Assembly (NCBI GenBank): GCA_003158505.1
Contig: PMJK01000170.1
Span: 8,737-13,974 of the forward strand
From: Holophagaceae bacterium
GTDB lineage: Bacteria > Acidobacteriota > Holophagae > Holophagales > Holophagaceae
Reading direction: 5' to 3'
DNA length: 5,238 nucleotides
Of the stretch, positions 1 to 5,238 are shown in pieces. Position numbers and translations under genes: made by a program. Positions within the stretch are counted from its first letter, which is position 1. Every line of letters begins with the position of its first letter. The notes under the pieces were generated by a model. That model saw only the letters and a list, made by a program, of their open reading frames with translations. It searched no databases and was not told the DNA's origin.

Positions 1-540
1 GGCCTGAAGGTGGTGGCGCCGGGCACGGTGCGGGATGCCTACGCCCTGCTCCGGGCCGCCATCGAGGATCCCGATCCTGTGCTGGTCTTCGAGCACAAGC
101 ACCTCTACCGCCGCCTCAAGGACCAGTGGGACGAGGCGCCCACGGCCCGGCTCGGCGAGGCCGCCCTCCGCAGGGACGGCGCCTCGGCCTGCGTCATCAC
201 CTATGGCGCGGCCCAGCACGTGGCCCTGGAGGCCGTGGCGGACCGCGACGTGGCCGTGCTGGACCTGCGCACACTCTGGCCATTAGATGACGAGGCTATC
301 GCTTCCTTGGCCCGGCGCACCCACCGCGTGCTGGTGCTCACCGAGGCCCCACGTACCTACGGCCCCGGCGCGGAACTGGCCGCCCGCATCGGCGAGACCT
401 GTTTCCCCTGGCTCGATGCCCCGGTCCTGCGGGTGGGCGCGGCGGATACGCCCACGCCCGCCAGCCCACCCTTGGAGGCAGCCCACCTGCCCAGCGTTGG
501 GACCATCCGCCACGCCCTCAACCAGTTGCTCGCATGGTGA
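1..540 (+). CDS. 2-oxoacid dehydrogenase E1 component, beta subunit (C-terminal part; 5' end outside window)
   Basis: The visible 179 residues run in frame from the first base to a TGA at 538-540. They match the end of the transketolase-like pyrimidine domain and the whole C-terminal domain of E1 beta subunits (pyruvate, branched-chain 2-oxoacid or acetoin dehydrogenase complexes). Recognisable family blocks are GLKVVAPGTVRDAY at the start, then DPDPVLVFEHKHLYR, then a C-terminal domain with ITYGAAQHVALEA, VLDLRTLWPLDDEAI and the closing GPGAELAARIGE...LDAPVLRVGAADTPTP. Known role of the family: with the alpha subunit and ThDP it decarboxylates a 2-oxoacid and passes the acyl group to the lipoyl E2, in the cytoplasm. 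The natural start is upstream; the GTG codons at 10 and 13 are internal valines. The C-terminus looks normal and complete. Which 2-oxoacid is used cannot be told from this half, so no symbol is given. It ends 14 bases before the preferred start of the deacetylase, with no terminator visible. Confidence 0.93.
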   Translation, partial: GLKVVAPGTVRDAYALLRAAIEDPDPVLVFEHKHLYRRLKDQWDEAPTARLGEAALRRDGASACVITYGAAQHVALEAVADRDVAVLDLRTLWPLDDEAIASLARRTHRVLVLTEAPRTYGPGAELAARIGETCFPWLDAPVLRVGAADTPTPASPPLEAAHLPSVGTIRHALNQLLAW

Positions 541-545
541 GGCCT

Positions 546-549
546 GGAG
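546..549 (+). promoter_or_regulatory. Shine-Dalgarno GGAG deciding the deacetylase start
   Basis: GGAG at 546-549 lies five bases before the ATG at 555, just after the E1 beta stop codon. It favours ATG 555 over the in-frame ATG at 534, which overlaps the end of the E1 beta gene and would add MVRPGVF ahead of what otherwise reads as a signal peptide. Confidence 0.5.
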
Positions 550-554
550 TGTTT

Positions 555-1442
555 ATGCGTACCTTCATTTTGGCCTGCTTCTGCACGGCGCTCGGAGCGC
601 AAACCCTCACCCTCACCTTCGATGACGGGCCAAATCGCGTAAAGACGCCCCGCCTCTCCCCGGAGGAACGGAACACAGCCCTGCTTGCAGCCCTCCAAAA
701 GGAGAAGGTGCAGGCCATCGTGTTCGCCAACGGCATCGATGGCGGCGACACGCCGGAGGGCCGGACCGCCCTCGGGGCCTGGGGACAGGCCGGCCACCTG
801 GTGGGGAACCACACTTACTCGCACCTCCGTTTCACGGATCTCGCGACCTTCCGACAGGACTTCCTCCGCGGCGACAGCCTCATCAAGGGGATCCCTGGTT
901 ACGCTCGGCTCTTCCGCTTTCCCTACCTGAAGGAGGGACCCACTCTCGAAGCCCGGGACGGCATGCGGAAGGCCCTGGCGGAAGCCGGCTATCGCAATGC
1001 CCATGTGACCATCCCTACCTTCGACTGGCTCATCGACGAGCGGCTCCGCAGCCGGCTCAAGGGACATCCGCTCGCGGAACTGGAACCCTACCGGGTCTAC
1101 TACCTGGAGAGCGTCCTAAACCAGGCCGATCACGCCCGGGATCTGGGCCTGAAGCTCGCCGGCCGGGAGGTGAGGCACGCCATGCTGCTGCACCATTGCC
1201 TGCTGAACGCCCTCTTCCTCCGGGACCTCATCCAGGCCCTCAAGGCCAACGGCTGGACCCTGGTGGGGCCCCTGGACGCCTATGCCGATCCCATCTATGA
1301 GCAGACGACCACGAGGGTGGAGACAGATGCCAACTTCCTGGAGACCCTCGCCCGCGAAAAAGGTCTCCTGCCCGGCAGGGCTGTGGGCTTGGATGAGGCC
1401 TACGAACGCGAGAAGACCGCCCTCCGGGAGGCTGGCCTGTGA
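555..1442 (+). CDS. Polysaccharide deacetylase (NodB homology / CE4 type), probably exported
   Basis: This 295-residue protein has the ordered motifs of metal-dependent CE4 N-deacetylases. TFDDGP comes first (D23 predicted catalytic base, D24 metal ligand). NHTYSH follows (H86 and H90, the metal-binding H-x3-H pair). Then come RFPY (R121-Y124), FDW (D157, W158) and LLHH (H213/H214, the motif-5 histidine region). All predicted catalytic positions are present, so it is expected to be active on an N- or O-acetylated sugar; the actual substrate is not shown. The N-terminus MRTFILACFCTALGAQ reads as a very short signal peptide with likely cleavage after Ala15 in GA|Q, implying periplasmic action. 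I chose ATG 555 because it follows a GGAG and puts the single Arg directly before the hydrophobic stretch; ATG 534 is the alternative (302 residues). The stop TGA overlaps the start of the next gene, so the two are probably translationally coupled. Compared with textbook CE4 enzymes there is an insertion after FDDGP (about residues 28-40, with PRLSPEERN), which I believe is typical of a proteobacterial/acidobacterial subfamily. Confidence 0.9.
   Translation: MRTFILACFCTALGAQTLTLTFDDGPNRVKTPRLSPEERNTALLAALQKEKVQAIVFANGIDGGDTPEGRTALGAWGQAGHLVGNHTYSHLRFTDLATFRQDFLRGDSLIKGIPGYARLFRFPYLKEGPTLEARDGMRKALAEAGYRNAHVTIPTFDWLIDERLRSRLKGHPLAELEPYRVYYLESVLNQADHARDLGLKLAGREVRHAMLLHHCLLNALFLRDLIQALKANGWTLVGPLDAYADPIYEQTTTRVETDANFLETLAREKGLLPGRAVGLDEAYEREKTALREAGL
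1426..1431 (+). promoter_or_regulatory. Shine-Dalgarno GGGAGG for the TPR-glycosidase gene, inside the deacetylase 3' end
   Basis: GGGAGG lies within the last codons of the deacetylase gene. The gap is 7 bases to a GTG at 1439 and 10 bases to the ATG at 1442. Both starts are in the same frame, and the frame is closed upstream by a TGA at 1394, so no longer N-terminus is possible. Location inside the upstream gene suggests translational coupling. Confidence 0.55.
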
Positions 1443-4003
1443 TGCTCCTGGTCCCTCCCGCCCTGGTCCAGCCGCCACCCCAGGAGAGCCTTCTCCAGCA
1501 GGGCCGGAAAGCCCTCTGGGCGGGCCATCCCGCCGAGGCCCGCCGCCTCCTGGAGGACTGGCTTCAGATCCATCCTGATGACGCCGATGCCCATGTGTCG
1601 GCCGGATTCGCGGCCCTGCGCCTGGACCGGGTGCGGGAGGCCTCCGATCATTTCCGCCGAGCCCTGGACCGGGCACCTGGTTATCCCGATGCCAGCTACG
1701 GGCTGGGGCTCTGCCTCCTCCGGCAGGGACGGAACATGGAAGGCCGGGTCCAACTGGAGAAGGCCCTGGCCCTGGAGCCTTCCCGGGCCGATCTGAAGGA
1801 GGCCGTGGACCGGGCCCGGCTCCTGGCCCCGGATCCGCCGCCGCCGCTGGTTCCGCTTGTGCTTCCCAAGCATCTGCAGATGCCCGCCCGGGTCACAGGT
1901 CGGAAGATCGAGGTCGCCACTGCCGACGGCGGGTGGCGCCCCTTTTTCATCAAAGGCATCAACCTCGGCGCGGCCCTGCCCGGCAAATACCCCAGCCAGT
2001 TCCCGGACAAGGCCACCTACGCCGGGTGGATCGGGGAGATGGCGGAATTAGGCGTGAATGCCATCCGTGTCTACACCATCCATCCGCCCGGCTTTTACGA
2101 AGCGCTGGCGGAGCACAATGCGAAGGCCGCCAAGCCCATCTGGCTCATCCACGGCGTGTGGACGGAACTCCCGCCTGAGGACGACTTCCGCAACGAGGGC
2201 TGGTGGTCCCAGTGGCGCGTCGAGATGCGCAAGGTGGTGGACCTGCTCCATGGCCGGATCGACATCGAAGCCGAACCCGGGCATGCCTCGGGGGCCTACC
2301 GCGCGGACGTGTCGAAGTGGACGCTGGCCATCATCCTGGGCCGCGAGTGGGAGCCCTACAGCGCGGAGGCCTACAATGCGCTGCACCCGGGCCTCAGCGA
2401 CTACCGGGGGCGGTTCCTCGCCGTCAAGCAGGGCAACGCCACGGAAGTGTTCATGACCATCGCCATGGACTACTTCCTGGACTACGAGTTCGACACCTAC
2501 CATGCCCAGCGCCCGCTGGCCTACACCAACTGGCCCACCCTGGATCCCCTCACCCACCCGACGGAATCCACCAAGGACGAAGAACTGGAATGGCGGCGCA
2601 AGCTGGGTCTCCCCCTCGGCAAGAGCCAGATCCGGGAGTACGACAACGATGCCCTGGGCCTGGACATGGAGAAGATGGATGTCCTGCCACCCTGCAAGGC
2701 GGGGGTGTTCGCCAGCTATCATGCCTATCCCTACTACCCTGACTTCATCAACCTCGACCCGGACTACGGGAAGGGCCGCGATGGCGAGGGCCCCGACAAC
2801 TACTTCGCCTACCTCCAGGACCTGGTGAGGCACCACCGCAAGTACCCCGTCGTCATTTCCGAGTTCGGCGTGCCCAGTTCCAGGCTCGTGGCTCACTGGC
2901 AGGCCCAGGGTATGACCCACGGGGGCCAGAACGAGCGGGAGCAGGGCGAGCAGGATGCCCGCCTGTTCCGGAACATCCACGATTCGGGTTGCGCCGGGGG
3001 CATGCTCTTCGCGTGGATCGATGAGTGGTTCAAGAAGAACTGGCTGGTCATCGAATACGAGGTGCCGCTGGACCGCAAACCCCTCTGGTACAACGTGCAG
3101 GATGCCGAGGAGAACTACGGCCTCATCGGCTACCGGCCGGGTTCTCCCGGACCGGCCATCAGCATCGACGGGAAAGCGGATGACTGGGGCGCCGTGCCCG
3201 ACTATCTCTCCGGCCCCGACCTGAAGCTCAAGGTCCTGGCCGACGAGGGCTGGCTGCACCTCGGCCTCTTCTTCAAAGGCCCGGTCCCCGACTGGGCCAG
3301 GGAGGGCTTCGCCGTGGGCATCGACACCCACGACGCCAAGCTGGGGGACCATCTCCTCCCCTGGGGCCTGGACCTCCATTCCCAGGCGGGGCTGGAATGT
3401 CTGGTCCGCTTCCAGGGCAGCCAGAGTGCCCTGTACGTGGATGCTCCGTATGACCTCTTCACGCACCGGCTGGACCGACCCATCCGGAGCGTGGACAACG
3501 AGGCGGGGGCATTCCTCATGCCCAGGACCGAAAGCAACCGCTTCCGCATCGGGCGCGACGGGACCCGCTTCCCGGGGCACCAGCAGGAGATCGGCTGGCT
3601 GCGCCGCGGCACCCAGGACCGCACCAATCCTGCCTTCGACTCCCGATCGGAATGGCTGGAGGGAGATGCAGGCGGGGGTTGGAGCTTTCTCGAGGCCCGC
3701 CTGCCCTGGGGCCTGCTGAATGTCACCGACCCCAGTTCCCGGCGGGTCATCCGGGACACCGTTCCGCCGGGCGACGAGGTCGGCACGGTCGTCACCGAAG
3801 GCTTTCGTCTCTGCCTGGTCCGGTTCAAGGCCGAGAGCCAGGGGCGGCTGGTCCCTGTAAGTTCCCTACCTGAGGCTCAGGCGGGGAGCCTGCCCATGCC
3901 TCCCCTGTTCACCTGGCCGACCTGGGAACAGCCCATGTACCACCGATTCCGCAAACAGTCCTTTGACCTGATCAAGACCTGCCTTCACAGCCTGCCCGAC
4001 TGA
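1442..4003 (+). CDS. TPR - clan GH-A-like glycoside hydrolase - CBM9/DOMON-like protein
   Basis: This 853-residue protein has three parts. Residues about 16-117 are three consecutive TPR units (each with the A-G/Y-L...A...A pattern, e.g. HVSAGFAALRLDRVREASDHF), followed by a proline-rich linker (PDPPPPLVPLVLP). Residues about 150-562 look like a (beta/alpha)8 glycosidase: FFIKGINLG (GIN at 172-174), GVNAIRVYT (NAIRVY 206-211), LGREWEPY (E302, E304), TNWPTLDP (363 onward), HAYPYYPDF (427 onward), ISEFGVPSSR (E474) and FAWIDEWFKKNW (W525 onward). E474 sits in the SEFG context typical of a clan GH-A nucleophile; the Glu of REWEP is the candidate acid/base. Residues about 573-853 begin with SIDGKADDW and read as a CBM9/DOMON-like beta-sandwich, presumably sugar-binding. 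I cannot assign a GH family. The start is ATG 1442 (TGATG overlap with the upstream stop); GTG 1439 is nearly equivalent. The N-terminus MLLVPPALVQ is hydrophobic but lacks positive charge, so export is uncertain. An inactive or glycosyltransferase-associated role is possible. Confidence 0.85.
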   Translation: MLLVPPALVQPPPQESLLQQGRKALWAGHPAEARRLLEDWLQIHPDDADAHVSAGFAALRLDRVREASDHFRRALDRAPGYPDASYGLGLCLLRQGRNMEGRVQLEKALALEPSRADLKEAVDRARLLAPDPPPPLVPLVLPKHLQMPARVTGRKIEVATADGGWRPFFIKGINLGAALPGKYPSQFPDKATYAGWIGEMAELGVNAIRVYTIHPPGFYEALAEHNAKAAKPIWLIHGVWTELPPEDDFRNEGWWSQWRVEMRKVVDLLHGRIDIEAEPGHASGAYRADVSKWTLAIILGREWEPYSAEAYNALHPGLSDYRGRFLAVKQGNATEVFMTIAMDYFLDYEFDTYHAQRPLAYTNWPTLDPLTHPTESTKDEELEWRRKLGLPLGKSQIREYDNDALGLDMEKMDVLPPCKAGVFASYHAYPYYPDFINLDPDYGKGRDGEGPDNYFAYLQDLVRHHRKYPVVISEFGVPSSRLVAHWQAQGMTHGGQNEREQGEQDARLFRNIHDSGCAGGMLFAWIDEWFKKNWLVIEYEVPLDRKPLWYNVQDAEENYGLIGYRPGSPGPAISIDGKADDWGAVPDYLSGPDLKLKVLADEGWLHLGLFFKGPVPDWAREGFAVGIDTHDAKLGDHLLPWGLDLHSQAGLECLVRFQGSQSALYVDAPYDLFTHRLDRPIRSVDNEAGAFLMPRTESNRFRIGRDGTRFPGHQQEIGWLRRGTQDRTNPAFDSRSEWLEGDAGGGWSFLEARLPWGLLNVTDPSSRRVIRDTVPPGDEVGTVVTEGFRLCLVRFKAESQGRLVPVSSLPEAQAGSLPMPPLFTWPTWEQPMYHRFRKQSFDLIKTCLHSLPD

Positions 4004-4007
4004 GGAG
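4002..4007 (+). promoter_or_regulatory. Shine-Dalgarno GAGGAG for the TPR-barrel gene
   Basis: GAGGAG overlaps the TGA stop of the preceding gene and ends five bases before ATG 4013. It is the strongest argument that 4013 is a genuine start, even though the downstream gene is in the same frame as the upstream stop. Overlap with the stop codon suggests that ribosomes terminating on the glycosidase gene can re-initiate here. Confidence 0.65.
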
Positions 4008-4012
4008 CATCG

Positions 4013-5238
4013 ATGCTGCCCATGCTTTCTCTGCCAGCACTCCAGGAAACCCAGGCTCCAGAGCCCCTTGGCCGCCTGCTGGAGCGCGCCCGGCTGGCCA
4101 GGGATGCCGGCCGGCTTCCGGAAGCCATCCAAGCCTACGATGCCATGCTGTCCCAGGTTCCAGACCACGAAACCGCCCTCCTGGAACGTGCGGAAACCCT
4201 GGGGTGGGCCGGACGGTATGCCGAATCGCGGGAAGGCTATCAGACTTTCCAGAAGTACTTTCCTGCACGAGCCTACACCGCCGATCTGGCCCTGGCTCGG
4301 TTGGCCGCATGGCAGAATCGAACCACGGAAGCCATTCGGATCCTTGACCCCTGGGTCAAACAGGAGCAGCGGCAGGCCATCCTGGATGCGGCAACCTATC
4401 TGAGTTGGCACAGCCAGTTCTCCGAGAGCCTGGCCCGGGTGCGGCGGTGGCTACGTGCCCATCCTGAGGATCGCCAAGCCATCCTCATCGAGGCACGGGT
4501 GTTGTCCTGGGCTGGCCGGATGGCGGAAGCGCGGGAGGCCTACAACCGCATCCTGACTTCAGTAGCGGATGATCGAGAGGCCATGGCGGGGCTGGCCCGA
4601 CTCTCGCTGTGGGAGGGGGATCCATCCCAGGCCCGTCGGATCCTGGACCGCATGAGCCCGGAGGCGCTGGCGCAGCCCGAATCCCAGGTCATGCTGGCCC
4701 AGGTGGAAACCGCCGAAGGCCATACCCGCACGGCAGTGCAACGGCTCGAGAAGCCAGCCCTGGGGGGGCCGGCCCAACGGGATGCCCGGGAGATCAAGGA
4801 TGACCTGGTCCGTGCCTACGGTCCCTGGGTGGAAATCACGGCCGATCGGACCGATACGAGCGACGGCCTCCGCACCGAGAATCCCGGCATCCGGGCCAGG
4901 CTTCCCCTGGGGGATGGGGCTGTGACGCTGGGCCAGTTCACCCACCGGAGCAGCTTTCAGGATCTTCAGCGTCAGCCTGCGGAGACGAGCCTGGGCCTTA
5001 TCTATCCCCTGGGCAGAGGCCTCACCGCCACCGGATCCCTAGGCCGACTTTCAGATGTCGCTGGCGATCCGGCGTGGGACTACGCGCTGGGTATCGTCTA
5101 CAACCCCCTTCCCGGTCTGGACCTGAACCTGGCCCGGGAGCGAGCCCTTGCCCTGTACACACCCCAAGCCGTGGACCTCCGTACCGCCTTGATCACCACG
5201 GACCTAGGAGCGATCTGGCGCTTCGGCGAGGGGCGCCA
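4013..5238 (+). CDS. TPR protein with C-terminal outer-membrane beta-barrel (PgaA/BcsC/YaiO-like architecture; 3' end outside window)
   Basis: The frame from ATG 4013 stays open to the last base (408 codons), so the gene continues beyond the window. Residues about 17-255 are TPR-like helical repeats with a recurring Trp at the end of helix A (W65, W100, W132, W166, W200, in contexts such as LGWAGR and LSWAGR), spaced 32-35 residues. This pattern is reminiscent of YaiO/PgaA-type periplasmic repeats. From about residue 269 (YGPWVEITADRTDTSDG) the sequence changes to alternating amphipathic stretches separated by short Gly/Asp/Pro turns (LGDGAVTLGQFTHRS, LGRGLTATGSLGRLSD, YALGIVYNPLPGLDLNLA), as expected for antiparallel transmembrane beta strands. 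About six strands are visible; the rest of the barrel would lie outside. Inferred role: an outer-membrane pore with a periplasmic TPR scaffold that exports a polysaccharide processed by the two upstream gene products. The start follows a strong GAGGAG. The N-terminus MLPMLSLPALQETQA is signal-like but short and uncharged. Exact family membership is unproven. Confidence 0.8.
   Translation, partial: MLPMLSLPALQETQAPEPLGRLLERARLARDAGRLPEAIQAYDAMLSQVPDHETALLERAETLGWAGRYAESREGYQTFQKYFPARAYTADLALARLAAWQNRTTEAIRILDPWVKQEQRQAILDAATYLSWHSQFSESLARVRRWLRAHPEDRQAILIEARVLSWAGRMAEAREAYNRILTSVADDREAMAGLARLSLWEGDPSQARRILDRMSPEALAQPESQVMLAQVETAEGHTRTAVQRLEKPALGGPAQRDAREIKDDLVRAYGPWVEITADRTDTSDGLRTENPGIRARLPLGDGAVTLGQFTHRSSFQDLQRQPAETSLGLIYPLGRGLTATGSLGRLSDVAGDPAWDYALGIVYNPLPGLDLNLARERALALYTPQAVDLRTALITTDLGAIWRFGEGR

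Noticed and set aside
541..554. Possible terminator or promoter between the E1 beta and deacetylase genes
   Set aside because: Only 14 bases are available, with no inverted repeat, T-run or -35/-10 pattern.
357..1067. Minus-strand open frame of 236 codons spanning the E1 beta/deacetylase boundary
   Set aside because: It crosses two well-supported plus-strand genes, and its translation has no family resemblance or plausible start context. It is a shadow frame.
1400..2016. Overlapping minus-strand frames over the start of the TPR-glycosidase gene
   Set aside because: They are low-complexity Gly/Pro/Arg-rich translations antisense to clear TPR repeats, with no supporting motif.
2048..3580. Long open frame (510 codons) on the minus strand antisense to the glycosidase gene
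   Set aside because: It has no recognisable domain, is rich in Val/Gly/Glu/Pro/His as expected from the reverse of a high-GC gene, and lies wholly within a plus-strand gene with clear conserved motifs. It is a GC-driven shadow.
4559..4945. Minus-strand frames opposite the TPR-barrel gene
   Set aside because: The plus-strand frame from 4013 is uninterrupted to the window end with a regular TPR array and barrel strands, so the antisense frames are not needed and show no domain.
1..5238. CRISPR arrays, tRNA/rRNA genes, insertion sequences or attachment sites
   Set aside because: I saw no direct-repeat/spacer pattern, RNA-gene signature, transposase motif or terminal inverted repeats; the window is almost fully occupied by four coding regions.

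Overview
The window is gene-dense, GC-rich and entirely codirectional (+ strand). It holds four protein-coding genes, two of them cut by the window edges, with almost no intergenic sequence. A TPR-plus-outer-membrane-barrel protein together with an exported-looking deacetylase points to a Gram-negative (diderm) bacterium. The overall style (high GC, very short signal-peptide-like N-termini) would fit Acidobacteriota of the Holophaga/Geothrix kind or a myxobacterium-like lineage, but this is only an impression and cannot be proven from the window.

Layout: (1) positions 1-540 are the C-terminal half of a thiamine-diphosphate-dependent 2-oxoacid dehydrogenase E1 beta subunit, a housekeeping metabolic gene whose 5' part lies outside. 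(2) 555-1442 is a NodB/CE4-type polysaccharide deacetylase with a short signal peptide and all expected catalytic motifs. (3) 1442-4003 is a large three-part protein: three TPRs, a clan GH-A-like (beta/alpha)8 glycoside hydrolase domain, and a C-terminal CBM9/DOMON-like beta-sandwich. (4) 4013 to the window end is an incomplete gene for a TPR protein that turns into an outer-membrane beta-barrel, of the PgaA/BcsC/YaiO architectural type; it stays open to the last base.

Genes 2-4 are tightly packed (1-4 base overlap between 2 and 3; 9 bases between 3 and 4), each has a recognisable Shine-Dalgarno, and no terminator or promoter is evident between them, so they probably form one operon. Their combination (de-acetylating enzyme, glycan-cleaving or glycan-binding enzyme, TPR scaffold, outer-membrane pore) has the logic of a synthase-dependent exopolysaccharide modification and export pathway such as pga (PNAG), pel or bcs (cellulose). 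The domains are partitioned differently from those systems, and no polymerising glycosyltransferase is visible here. The main hypothesis is therefore that the window shows the periplasmic/outer-membrane half of an unassigned exopolysaccharide system whose synthase lies downstream. The E1 beta gene is most likely a neighbour rather than a partner.
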